A stretch of 64,000 nucleotides of DNA from Janthinobacterium sp. TND4EL3 (GTDB lineage: Bacteria > Pseudomonadota > Gammaproteobacteria > Burkholderiales > Burkholderiaceae_D), in NCBI RefSeq assembly GCF_900156175.1, contig NZ_FTMV01000009.1, positions 186,001-250,000 on the forward strand, in the 5' to 3' direction. The translations under genes and the position numbers were made by a program. Positions 53,457 through 62,511 of this stretch are shown here, one piece after another (position 1 is the stretch's first letter; the number at the start of each line of letters is the position of its first letter). Below the pieces are notes generated by a model. That model was given only the letters and a program-made list of their open reading frames with translations, had not been told where the DNA came from and did not search any database.

Positions 53457-53960
53457 ATGGAAACCACCACGACACATGCCGCAGCGGCGAGCCAGCTGGC
53501 GCAAGCGGACGCCCGGGAATTGCTGGTCTTCGGACTCGGCAAGGAGGAATACGCGATCGACATCGGCCTGGTGCAGGAAATCCGCGGCTACGGCGCGGTC
53601 ACCCGCATCGCCAGCGCCCCCGCCTTCCTCAAGGGCTTCATCCACCTGCGCGGCAGCATCGTGCCGCTGGTCGACCTGCGCATTTCGCTGGGCCAGGCCG
53701 AACCCGCCTACGACGCCTCGACCGTCGTCATCATCCTGATCTTCGCGCAGGGCGCCACCGGCATCGTGGTCGACCGCGTGGCCGACGTGGTGCAGCTGGC
53801 GCCAGCGCAGATCAAGCCGCCGCCGCAGCTGCACGGCTCGGCGATGGCCGGTCACGTGACGGCCATCGGCACCCTGGACGAGCGCATGCTGATCGTGCTC
53901 GACATGGACAGCCTGCTATCGGGCATGGGCATGCACGCCGGCGGAAAACTGGCGGCCTGA
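53457..53960 (+). CDS. CheW-type chemotaxis coupling protein
   Basis: A 167-residue single CheW domain with a short N-terminal tail. Typical stretches are LLVFGLGKEEYAIDIGLVQEI, GFIHLRGSIVPLVDLR and GIVVDRVADVVQL. CheW links chemoreceptors to CheA. No cheA is in this cluster, so it may serve the Aer-like receptor encoded nearby or a distant array. CAGGAG precedes ATG. Confidence 0.92.
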   Translation: METTTTHAAAASQLAQADARELLVFGLGKEEYAIDIGLVQEIRGYGAVTRIASAPAFLKGFIHLRGSIVPLVDLRISLGQAEPAYDASTVVIILIFAQGATGIVVDRVADVVQLAPAQIKPPPQLHGSAMAGHVTAIGTLDERMLIVLDMDSLLSGMGMHAGGKLAA

Positions 53961-54010
53961 GACAGCCGCCAGCCCCGCCCACCATACGAACCCGCCCCGC
54001 CGGAGACACC

Positions 54011-55069
54011 ATGAGCATCCTGATCGTCGATGACAACGACACCAACCTGCACCTGCTTTCGACCCTTGCGCGCAAGGCCAGCGCCAGCGAGCCGGTCTGC
54101 ATGAGCGATCCCATCGACGCCCTGTACTGGTGCGAATCGCATGTGCCGGACCTGGTCTTGCTCGATTACCGCATGCCTAGCCTGTCCGGCAATGAATTTC
54201 TCGGCATTTTCCGCAAGATGCAGCACATGGCCGACATTCCGATCATCATGGTGACCACCGAAAACGACCGTGCCGTGCGCAACCAGGCCTTTTCGCTGGG
54301 CGTGACCGAGTTTCTCACCAAGCCCGTCGACACCATCGAATTCAGTTTGCGCGTACGCAACCTGCTGGCCCTGCGCACGGCCCAAACCATGCTGGCCGAC
54401 CGCGCCAAGCTGCTCGAGCACGAGGTGCGCCAGGCCATCGCCGACGTCACGGCGCGCGAAATGGAGCTGGTCACGCGCCTGGCGCGGGCGGCCGAATTCC
54501 GCGACCCTGAAACAGGCGGCCACATCATGCGCATGGCCCGCTATTCCGCACTGATCGCCAGCAACCTGGGACTGGCGCCGGAATGGCAGGACATGCTGCT
54601 CAAGGCGGCGCCCATGCACGACGTGGGCAAGCTGGCCACGCCCGACCACATCCTGCTCAAGCCGGGCCGGCTGGACCCCGATGAAATGGCCATCATGCGC
54701 CAGCACGCGGAAATCGGCGGCCAGATCCTGGCCGGCAGCGATTCACCGCTGATCCGCCTGGCCGAGGAAATCGCCAGCGGCCACCACGAGAAATACGACG
54801 GCAGCGGCTATCCGCGCGGCCTGGCGGGCGAGCAGATACCTTTGTCGGCGCGCATCGTGGCCGTGGCCGACGTCTTCGATGCGCTCAGTTCGGAGCGCCC
54901 CTACAAGCCGGCCTGGCCTTTGGAGCAGGCGCGCCTGTTCCTGCAACAGAACAAGGGCAGCCACTTCTGCCCAAGCTGCATCGACGCCTTCCTGGGCGCC
55001 TGGGACGAGGTGCTGGCCATCCGCGACAGCCTGCCCGATCCCGTCCACCCCCACGCCCACCCACTCTAA
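54011..55069 (+). CDS. REC-HD-GYP response regulator (c-di-GMP phosphodiesterase)
   Basis: A 352-residue regulator. The receiver has ILIVDDNDTN, phosphoacceptor in LVLLDYRMPSLSG and Lys in FLTKPV. A helical linker follows (about 120-155). The HD-GYP domain has MHDVGKLATPDHI and HHEKYDGSGYPRGL, complete for catalysis. Its activity opposes the GGDEF enzyme two genes upstream. The hybrid kinase at the end of this series, with an HPt domain, could phosphorylate it. Confidence 0.94.
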   Translation: MSILIVDDNDTNLHLLSTLARKASASEPVCMSDPIDALYWCESHVPDLVLLDYRMPSLSGNEFLGIFRKMQHMADIPIIMVTTENDRAVRNQAFSLGVTEFLTKPVDTIEFSLRVRNLLALRTAQTMLADRAKLLEHEVRQAIADVTAREMELVTRLARAAEFRDPETGGHIMRMARYSALIASNLGLAPEWQDMLLKAAPMHDVGKLATPDHILLKPGRLDPDEMAIMRQHAEIGGQILAGSDSPLIRLAEEIASGHHEKYDGSGYPRGLAGEQIPLSARIVAVADVFDALSSERPYKPAWPLEQARLFLQQNKGSHFCPSCIDAFLGAWDEVLAIRDSLPDPVHPHAHPL

Positions 55070-55083
55070 GCGAGGAGCCTGCC

Positions 55084-56229
55084 ATGCGCTTGCAACAACT
55101 GATCCTGAACAACCATGCCGACTTCGACGCGGCCCTGGCGCCACTGGCGCTGATGCAGCCGCATCTGGTGCTGGTCTTCGGCGCCTGCGCCTACTTTGCC
55201 GCGTCCGACCTGACGGAGGCGCTGCGCCGCCAGCTTCCCGGGGCCGTCATCGCCGGCTGCTCCACGGCTGGTGAAATCGCCGGCAAGCGCGTCTACGACG
55301 ACAGCTGCGTCATCACCGCCATCCGCTTTGCCCACACCACGGTGGCCATCGCCGACGCCATCATCTGCGACATGGCCGATTCGCACGATACGGGCCAGCG
55401 CCTGGCGCAGGCGCTGCCGCAGGAGGGCCTGGCGGCCGTCTTCATGCTGGGCACGGGCGTGGCCATCAACGGCAGCGCCCTCATCGCCGGGCTGCAGGCC
55501 AGCCTGCCGCCCGGCGTGACGGTTTCCGGCGGGCTGGCGGCCGACGGCGGCGCCTTCCGCCAGACGTGGACCCTGGGTCCGCGCGGCGCGGCCGACAATA
55601 CCGTCGTTGCCGTCGGCCTGTACGGCGAGCGCATCCGCCTCGGCTACGGCAGCCATGCGGGCTGGGAAGCGTTCGGCCCCGCGCGCAAGGTGACGCGCTG
55701 CGTCGGCAACGTGCTGTATGGCCTCGATGGCGCGCGCGCGCTCGACATCTACAAGCTGTACCTGGGCGACTATGCGCGCGACCTGCCCGGCTCGGGCCTG
55801 CTGTTCCCCTTTGAAATGCTGTCGGCCGCGCATGAGAAAAGCAATGTCTTCCGCACCATCCTGGCCGTCGACGAGGAACAGGGTTCGCTGACCCTGGCCG
55901 GCGACATCCTCGCCGACGGCTACCTGAAACTGATGCATTCGAGCACCAACAAGCTGATCGACGGGGCGGAAACGGCGGCGCGCGGCGTCGTGCCGCAGCC
56001 CGACGCCGTGGGCGAGCAACTGGCACTGCTGGTCAGCTGCGTGGGGCGCAAGCTGGTCATGGGCGACCGGGTCGACGAGGAGGTCGAAGCCGTGGCCGAC
56101 CTGCTGGGCGGCGGCGCGAGCTGCATCGCCGGGTTTTACTCGAACGGCGAAATCGGCATCGCCCAGCCGCAGGGCGCGTGCCAGCTGCATAACCAGACGA
56201 TGACCGTGACCGTACTGAGCGAAACATGA
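55084..56229 (+). CDS. FIST domain sensory protein
   Basis: A 381-residue protein with FIST_N (about 25-215; HLVLVFGACAYFAA, AVIAGCSTAGEIAGKRVYDDS, VSGGLAADGGAF) and FIST_C (about 225-360; ALDIYKLYLG, VGEQLALLVSCVGRKLVMG, GFYSNGEIG). FIST domains are predicted small-ligand sensors in signal-transduction proteins. Here the domain is a separate protein whose stop overlaps the hybrid-kinase start (ATGA). It probably feeds that kinase, as with FIST-kinase pairs elsewhere. Confidence 0.9.
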   Translation: MRLQQLILNNHADFDAALAPLALMQPHLVLVFGACAYFAASDLTEALRRQLPGAVIAGCSTAGEIAGKRVYDDSCVITAIRFAHTTVAIADAIICDMADSHDTGQRLAQALPQEGLAAVFMLGTGVAINGSALIAGLQASLPPGVTVSGGLAADGGAFRQTWTLGPRGAADNTVVAVGLYGERIRLGYGSHAGWEAFGPARKVTRCVGNVLYGLDGARALDIYKLYLGDYARDLPGSGLLFPFEMLSAAHEKSNVFRTILAVDEEQGSLTLAGDILADGYLKLMHSSTNKLIDGAETAARGVVPQPDAVGEQLALLVSCVGRKLVMGDRVDEEVEAVADLLGGGASCIAGFYSNGEIGIAQPQGACQLHNQTMTVTVLSET

Positions 56230-59200
56230 ACCGCACCCTCGCACGCCAACTGAACCGGGTCTGTAACATCGACTCGGAAAGCGCCCGCGATGCCCTGCTG
56301 GCGCAGGCACAGGCACTGAGCGGGCAAGCCGGCACGCCGCCCGAATTGGCCGGTTTCCTGGCCGGCCTGCCGGCCCTGCTGCAGCGCATCGACAGCGCCT
56401 ACGACCAGTCGGAGCGCGACCTGGACCTGCGTTCGCGCAGCCTGGAGCTCAGTTCCACGGAACTGAGCCTGACCAACGACCTGCTGCGCACGGAACTGGC
56501 CAGCCGCAACCGCGTCCTGCAATCGCTGCGCGTGGCGGCCGTACGCCTGCTCGACAACAACGATTCCGGCCTGCACCTGCCGCAGGAAGGCGATATCGAG
56601 GGCCTGTCGGTGTTGCTGGCCGACCTGGTGGCGCAGCAGGAGCTGCGCCGCATCGAATTGCTGAACCAGCGCTTTGCGATGGATCAACATGCCATTGTCA
56701 GCATTACCGACACGGCCGGCGTCATCATCTACGTCAACGACAAGTTTTGCGCCATCAGCGGCTACGCGCGCGAAGAACTGATCGGCAAGACGCACCGCCT
56801 GATCAATTCGCGCTCGCACCCGGACGCCTTTTTCGCGCAGATGTGGCAAACCATCACCACGGGCCAGGTGTGGCATGGCGAAATCTGCAACCATGCCAAG
56901 AACGGCGGGCAATACTGGGTCGACGCCACCATCGTGCCCTTCCTCGACGCGGCCGGCAAGCCCTATCAGTACATCGCCATCCGCACGGAAATCAGCGAAA
57001 GCAAGCGCATGGCCGAAACCATCGCGAAAAGCGAGCGCGAATACCGCAATGTCGTCAACAGCCTCAATGAAGTGGTCTTCCGCACGGACCTGCAGGGCGT
57101 GTGGACCTTCCTCAACCCGGCCTGGCACGCCATCACCGGTTTTGCCATCGCCGACAGCCTGGGCCGGAACGTGCTGCACTTTATCGACGCGCGCGACCGC
57201 GAGCGCGTCGCCGACGGCCTGTCCCAGCTGATGGGACGCCAGGTGGACAGCATGCGCCACGAAGCGCGCTACATCACCCGCGACGGCAACGTGCGCTGGA
57301 TCGACGTGTGCGCGCGCGCCGAACACGACGGCCAGGGGCGGCTGGCAGGCATTACCGGCAGCCTCACCGACATCACGGAGCGCCGCCTGGCGGCGCGCGA
57401 GCTGCGCCACAACCTCAATTTCGTCGATGCGCTGATCGAAACCATTCCTATCCCCCTGTACCTGAAGGACGTGCAGGGCCGCTACCTGCGCGCCAACCGC
57501 GCCTTCTGCGCCTTCTTCCAGCTCCCCCAGTCGGACATCCTGGGCCTGACGGCGGCCGACCTCCTGCCGCCGCAGGAGGCGCAGCAGGTGGCGCGGCAGG
57601 ATGTGCGCCTGATGCTCGACAAGGGAAGCCAGACATATGAAGACCGGCTGACCATCGGCGGGCGGCAGGTCGATGTGCTGTTCAGCAAGGCGACCCTGCT
57701 GAAGTCCGACGGCGGCTTGAGCGGCCTGGTGGGCACCCTGGTCGACATTTCCAGCCAAAAAGCGGCCGAACGGGCCCTGCTGCTGGCCAAGGAAGTGGCC
57801 GAATCGGCCAGCCGCTCGAAGAGCGAGTTCCTGGCCAACATGAGCCATGAAATCCGCACGCCGATGAACGGCATCCTCGGCATGACGGACCTGGTGCTCG
57901 ACTCCCAGCTCGATGCCCACCAGCGCAAGTACCTGGAAATCGTCAAGGCCTCGGCCGACGCGCTGCTGTGCATCATCAATGACATCCTCGACTTCTCGAA
58001 GATCGAGGCGGGCATGCTGACGCTGGAAAGCATCCCCTTCGACCTGCGCCAGCTGATGCAGGAAACCATGCGCGCGCACGCCATGCGGGCGCAGGCCAGC
58101 GGCCTGGAACTGGTGCTCGACCTCGATCCGGCGCTGCCGCAGACCGTGCTCGGCGACCCTGGCCGCCTGCGCCAGGTGCTGACCAACCTGACGGGCAACG
58201 CCATCAAGTTCACGCCGCGCGGCGAGGTCATCGTCAGCGCCCGGCTGCGCGCCAGCGGGGACGGCATGGCGCAGCTGCAACTGGACGTGCGCGACACCGG
58301 CATCGGCATCGCCGCCGACATGCAGGAAGCCGTCTTCGACGCCTTCCAGCAGGAAGACGGCTCGACCACGCGGCGCTTCGGCGGCACGGGACTGGGCCTG
58401 TCGATCACGCGGCGCCTGGTGACGATGATGAAAGGCGAGATCAGCCTGTCGAGCGAACTGGGCAAGGGAAGCACCTTCAGCGTGGACCTGTCCCTGCCCG
58501 TCAGCGACAACCGCCTGCCCCTGCCGCCGCCCGGCGCCTCGCTGGCGGGACGCAGCATCACGCTGGTCGACGACAATCCCAGCAGCCTGACCATCCTGCG
58601 CAGGATCTTCGAGCACTGCGGCGCCAGCGTTACCGCCTGCGAGTCCGGCGAGGCGGCGCTGGACGCCTGCCGCACCAGCCTGCCGACGGACTGCATCATC
58701 ATGGACTTTGCCATGCCCGGCATGAACGGCTTCGACACGGCCACGGCGCTGGCCGCCCTGCCCCACTGGAGCCAGGTGCCCATCGTCATGCTGTCATCGA
58801 GCGGCAGCCTGGGCGACGCGGCGCGCTGCCGTGAACTGGGCATTCAGGGCTATCTGCTCAAGCCGGCCAGCCCGGAGGAATTGCTGAGCGTCACCCTGAG
58901 CGTGCTGGGCACCTGCCGCGGCGAGCCCAGCGCCGCTCCCGTGGTCACGCGCCACGCCATCCGCGAAAGCATGCCCGGCCTGGACATCCTGCTGGTCGAG
59001 GACAATGCCATGAACCGCGAACTGGCCACCGTGCTGCTGACGAATGCCGGACACAAGGTCACGCATGCTGCACATGGCCGCGAAGCGCTCGAACACCATG
59101 CGGCAGGCCACTTCGACCTGATCCTGATGGACTTGCAGATGCCGGAAATGGGCGGTTTCGAAGCCACCGCGCAAATTCGCCAGCGCGAAGCGCAGGGCAT

Positions 59201-59774
59201 GCCGAAAAGCGTCATCATCGCCATGACGGCCAGCGCCTTCGAAGGCGACCGCGAACGCTGCATCGACGGCGGCATGGATGACTACCTGTCCAAGCCCTTC
59301 CGCACGGCGGCGTTCCAGAGCCTGATCCAGCAGCATGTGTTGCAAATTGGCAAACACATGCCGCCGCCCGCCACGGCGCCCGAGGCGGCGCCGGCGCTGG
59401 CCGACGGCGCCCCCCGCTTCGACTATGCCGCCGCGCTGGCCGGCGCCGATGCCGACGTGATCGCCATCATCGGCGCTTCCTTCCTGGACGGCTTGCCGGC
59501 GCAACTGGCCGCCCTGCGCGCGGCCCTGCAGGCGGACGACCGGCCCACCGTCAGCCGGCAGGCGCATACGCTGGCCGGCTTGCTGGGCAATTTCCATGCG
59601 GCGCCCGCCGTCGCCATCGCCACGGCCATCGAAAGCGAAGCGGCCGCCGCCGGGCCGGCGGCGCTGCTGGCGCGCCTCGATGCGCTGGAAGTCCAGTTGC
59701 GCCTGTTTGTCGAGGAAGCGGGCGCGGGGATAGGTGGGACGGAGAGCATGCTGCACGCATCCGGGCAAACTTGA
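56226..59774 (+). CDS. Large soluble hybrid kinase: PAS x3-HisKA-HATPase-REC-REC-HPt
   Basis: A 1182-residue protein with no membrane span. It has an N-terminal coiled-coil region (about 55-105, ELSSTELSLTNDLLR), three PAS domains (about 150-262, 269-388, 395-511) and HisKA with His541 in NMSHEIRTPMNG. HATPase_c follows (NLTGNAIKFTP, DTGIGIA, GGTGLGLSI), then two intact receivers (Asp827 in IMDFAMPGMNG; Asp969 in LMDLQMPEMGG) and HPt with His1114 in SRQAHTLAGLLGNF. It overlaps the FIST gene by ATGA. Likely input is FIST plus PAS; likely output is the HD-GYP regulator. Its end overlaps an FNR site for the next genes. Confidence 0.94.
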   Translation: MNRTLARQLNRVCNIDSESARDALLAQAQALSGQAGTPPELAGFLAGLPALLQRIDSAYDQSERDLDLRSRSLELSSTELSLTNDLLRTELASRNRVLQSLRVAAVRLLDNNDSGLHLPQEGDIEGLSVLLADLVAQQELRRIELLNQRFAMDQHAIVSITDTAGVIIYVNDKFCAISGYAREELIGKTHRLINSRSHPDAFFAQMWQTITTGQVWHGEICNHAKNGGQYWVDATIVPFLDAAGKPYQYIAIRTEISESKRMAETIAKSEREYRNVVNSLNEVVFRTDLQGVWTFLNPAWHAITGFAIADSLGRNVLHFIDARDRERVADGLSQLMGRQVDSMRHEARYITRDGNVRWIDVCARAEHDGQGRLAGITGSLTDITERRLAARELRHNLNFVDALIETIPIPLYLKDVQGRYLRANRAFCAFFQLPQSDILGLTAADLLPPQEAQQVARQDVRLMLDKGSQTYEDRLTIGGRQVDVLFSKATLLKSDGGLSGLVGTLVDISSQKAAERALLLAKEVAESASRSKSEFLANMSHEIRTPMNGILGMTDLVLDSQLDAHQRKYLEIVKASADALLCIINDILDFSKIEAGMLTLESIPFDLRQLMQETMRAHAMRAQASGLELVLDLDPALPQTVLGDPGRLRQVLTNLTGNAIKFTPRGEVIVSARLRASGDGMAQLQLDVRDTGIGIAADMQEAVFDAFQQEDGSTTRRFGGTGLGLSITRRLVTMMKGEISLSSELGKGSTFSVDLSLPVSDNRLPLPPPGASLAGRSITLVDDNPSSLTILRRIFEHCGASVTACESGEAALDACRTSLPTDCIIMDFAMPGMNGFDTATALAALPHWSQVPIVMLSSSGSLGDAARCRELGIQGYLLKPASPEELLSVTLSVLGTCRGEPSAAPVVTRHAIRESMPGLDILLVEDNAMNRELATVLLTNAGHKVTHAAHGREALEHHAAGHFDLILMDLQMPEMGGFEATAQIRQREAQGMPKSVIIAMTASAFEGDRERCIDGGMDDYLSKPFRTAAFQSLIQQHVLQIGKHMPPPATAPEAAPALADGAPRFDYAAALAGADADVIAIIGASFLDGLPAQLAALRAALQADDRPTVSRQAHTLAGLLGNFHAAPAVAIATAIESEAAAAGPAALLARLDALEVQLRLFVEEAGAGIGGTESMLHASGQT

Positions 59775-59812
59775 TGTAGATCATAATTTTTTGAACAAGC
59801 TCTTGCTATCCT
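59771..59812 (+). promoter_or_regulatory. FNR-type class II promoter for the PHA synthase/Usp genes
   Basis: TTGATGTAGATCAT (59771-59784) matches the FNR/ANR consensus TTGAT-N4-ATCAA at 9 of 10 bases. TATCCT at 59807-59812 is a -10 whose start site would fall near 59819. That places the FNR centre (59777.5) at about -41.5, the classic activating position. The site overlaps the stop codon of the preceding kinase gene. Confidence 0.7.
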
Positions 59813-59835
59813 GTAAAAAAATAGCCGGAGTCCCT

Positions 59836-61629
59836 ATGAGCATCACGCAGCATGGTACGCAAGACAACGAACGCCTGGGCAGCGCCTGGCAAGGCGTGCC
59901 CGCGCCGTGCTACCCGGAAAACGCGCCTTCGGGCGCCACGCTGGACCTGTTCCTGAACGCCTGGCTGGGCAAGTTCACGGGCGGCATTTCCCCCGCCGCA
60001 CTGGGCAATGCCTATGCCGACTGGCTCGGCCACCTGGCGCTGGCGCCGTCGAAGCAGCAGACGCTGCTGCAGGAAGCGTGGAAGAAGATCTGGCGCTGGC
60101 AGCAGTACGCGCTGCTGTCTGCGCAACCGGGCACCACGTTCGAGCAGCCGTGCATCGCGCCGCTGCCGCAGGACCGGCGCTTCGAAGACCCGGCCTGGCA
60201 GCGCTGGCCATACAACCTGGTCTACCAGGGCTTCTTGCTGCAGCAGCAATGGTGGCACCGCGCCACCACGGGCGTGCGCGGCGTGTCGCCGCACCATGAG
60301 GACGTCGTCACCTTTACGGTGCGCCAGTGGCTCGACATGCTGGCGCCGTCGAACTTCATGCTGACCAATCCCGTGGTGCAGCAAGCCACCGTGGCAAGCG
60401 GCGGCGCCAACCTGGTGCACGGCGCGCAGCACCTGGCCGAAGACTGGCGCCGCGCCGCCATGGGCGCGCACGCGCCCGACCAGCGCACCTATCAAGTGGG
60501 CGTGAACGTGGCCGTCACGCCGGGCAAGGTGGTCTACCGCAACGACCTGATCGAACTGCTGCAGTACGCGCCGGCCGGCGCAAGCGTGCAGGCGACGCCG
60601 CTGCTGTTCGTGCCTGCCTGGATCATGAAGTACTACATCCTCGACCTGTCGCCGCACAATTCGCTGGTGCGCTACCTGGTCGAGCAGGGTCACACGGTAT
60701 TCATGATTTCCTGGAAAAATCCGCTGGAGGCGGACCGCGAACTGTCGCTGGAAGACTACCGCCAGCTCGGCGTGATGGACGCGCTCGACGCCGTCGCCCG
60801 CATCACGGGCGCGCCGCAGGTGCACGCGGCCGGCTACTGCCTGGGCGGCACCCTGCTGGCGATTGCCGCCGCCACGATGGCGCGCGACGGCGATGCGCGC
60901 CTGGCCAGCCTCACCATGCTGGCCTCGCAGGTGGACTTCAAGGAACCGGGCGAACTGTCGCTGTTCATCGACGACAGCCAGGTGAGCTTCCTGGAAGCGG
61001 CCATGTGGAAGCAGGGCTACCTCGATACGCGGCAGATGGCGGGTGCCTTCCAGCTGCTGCGCTCGAATGACCTGATCTGGTCGCGCCGCCTGCGCCACTA
61101 CCTGCTGGGGCTCGATGAGCAGGACAGCGACCTGATGGCCTGGAATGCGGACGCCACGCGCATGCCCTGCCGCATGCACTCGGAATACCTGCGCCAGCTC
61201 TTCCTGCACAACGACCTGGCCGAGGGCCGCTACCGCACGGCGGGCCGCCATATCGCCCTGCCCGACATCCACGCGCCCATCTTCGCCGTCGGCACCCTGA
61301 CGGACCACGTGGCGCCGTGGCGCTCCGTCTACAAGCTGCAGTTGCTGACCGACACGGACGTCACTTTTTTGCTCACCTCGGGCGGCCACAATGCGGGCGT
61401 CGTCTCGCCGCCAGGCCAGCCGCGCCGCAGCTACCAGCTGGCCACGCACCGCCACGACGAACCCTACATCGACGCCGACAGCTGGCAGCACGACGTGCCA
61501 CGCCAGCAGGGTTCCTGGTGGCCCGCCTGGCAGGCGTGGCTGGCGCAGCGCTCCGGCGCGCCAGTGGCGCCGCCGCCCATGGGGGCTGACCTGGGCGACG
61601 CCCCCGGCAGCTACGTGCTGCAACCCTGA
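59836..61629 (+). CDS. phaC: Polyhydroxyalkanoate synthase (class I-like)
   Basis: A 597-residue polymerase. The N-terminal part has the PhaC_N features (LVYQGFLLQQQWW, FTVRQWLDMLAPSNFMLTNP). The alpha/beta-hydrolase core has lipase-like box GYCLGGT with catalytic Cys335, Asp490 in TDHVAPW and His518 in SGGHNAG. It joins hydroxyacyl-CoA units into storage polyester on cytoplasmic granules. No phaA, phaB or phasin gene is next to it; its partner is the Usp gene. ATG 59836 has CCGGAG upstream. Likely induced under low oxygen through the FNR-type site. Confidence 0.9.
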   Translation: MSITQHGTQDNERLGSAWQGVPAPCYPENAPSGATLDLFLNAWLGKFTGGISPAALGNAYADWLGHLALAPSKQQTLLQEAWKKIWRWQQYALLSAQPGTTFEQPCIAPLPQDRRFEDPAWQRWPYNLVYQGFLLQQQWWHRATTGVRGVSPHHEDVVTFTVRQWLDMLAPSNFMLTNPVVQQATVASGGANLVHGAQHLAEDWRRAAMGAHAPDQRTYQVGVNVAVTPGKVVYRNDLIELLQYAPAGASVQATPLLFVPAWIMKYYILDLSPHNSLVRYLVEQGHTVFMISWKNPLEADRELSLEDYRQLGVMDALDAVARITGAPQVHAAGYCLGGTLLAIAAATMARDGDARLASLTMLASQVDFKEPGELSLFIDDSQVSFLEAAMWKQGYLDTRQMAGAFQLLRSNDLIWSRRLRHYLLGLDEQDSDLMAWNADATRMPCRMHSEYLRQLFLHNDLAEGRYRTAGRHIALPDIHAPIFAVGTLTDHVAPWRSVYKLQLLTDTDVTFLLTSGGHNAGVVSPPGQPRRSYQLATHRHDEPYIDADSWQHDVPRQQGSWWPAWQAWLAQRSGAPVAPPPMGADLGDAPGSYVLQP

Positions 61630-61660
61630 CAACCGATATCCGACAACCGAGGAAAACGCC

Positions 61661-62506
61661 ATGCCCTACACTACCCTGCTGGTCCACGTCGACAATTCAC
61701 GCCACTGCGCCCAGCGCGTGCGCCTGGCCGTGCGCCTGGCCATCGCCGAAGGGGCGCACCTGATCGGCTCGGCCATGAGCGGCATCTCGCGCTATGCGTA
61801 TGGCGGCGGCGTCAACGCGCTGCAGTTTGCGCCAGCGCAAATGCAGGCGCTGCGCAGCCAGGCCAGCGAGGCGCTGCACGATTTCGAGCGCATCGCCCGC
61901 GAAGAGGGGCTTGCCACCTATGAAACGCGCTTCGTCGACGACGATGCGCAAGGCGCGCTGCTGCTGCAGGCACGCTATTGCGACCTGGTGATCCTCGGCC
62001 AGACGGACCCGCAGGACACGCCTTCGCGCGTCATCGCCGGCACGGCCGAATACCTGATGCTCCATTGCGGCCGTCCCGTGCTGATGGTGCCGCATGCGCC
62101 ACAGGCCGTCCCGGCGCATACGGGCCAGCGCCCGCTGCTGGCCTGGAACGGCAGCGCCGAGGCGCTGCGCGCCATCACCGATGCGCTGCCGCTGCTGCAG
62201 CGCGCGCAGCAGGTGACGCTGGCCGTCGTCAATTCGCACACCCAGCCGGCCGCGCACGGCGAACAGCCCGGCGCCGACCTGGCCCTGTACCTGGCGCGCC
62301 ACGGCGTCAATGTCGACGTGCTGCAGCACGACACGCCGCCGGGCCAGGACGTGGGCGCGGCCCTGCTGGCCATGGCGGCGCAGCGCCAGTGCGACCTGGT
62401 GGTGATGGGCTGCTACGGCCACATGCGCCTGCGCGAAGCGCTGCTGGGCGGCGTCACGCGCACGGTGCTGCAGGAAACGACCTTGCCCGTGCTGGTATCG
62501 CACTGA
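61661..62506 (+). CDS. Tandem universal stress protein (two UspA domains)
   Basis: A 281-residue protein with two Usp folds. The first (1-145) has VHVDNSRHCAQRVRLAVRLA and LVILGQTDPQDTPSRVIAGT. The second (about 155-281) has LLAWNGSAEALRAITDALPLL and VVMGCYGHMRLREALLGGVTRTVL, whose G-x2-G-x9-G-type loop suggests ATP binding. Usp proteins of this type are common under FNR/ANR control with PHA genes. It is 31 bp after phaC with GAGGAAAA before ATG, so it is in the same operon. Confidence 0.92.
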   Translation: MPYTTLLVHVDNSRHCAQRVRLAVRLAIAEGAHLIGSAMSGISRYAYGGGVNALQFAPAQMQALRSQASEALHDFERIAREEGLATYETRFVDDDAQGALLLQARYCDLVILGQTDPQDTPSRVIAGTAEYLMLHCGRPVLMVPHAPQAVPAHTGQRPLLAWNGSAEALRAITDALPLLQRAQQVTLAVVNSHTQPAAHGEQPGADLALYLARHGVNVDVLQHDTPPGQDVGAALLAMAAQRQCDLVVMGCYGHMRLREALLGGVTRTVLQETTLPVLVSH

Positions 62507-62511
62507 TTGCG

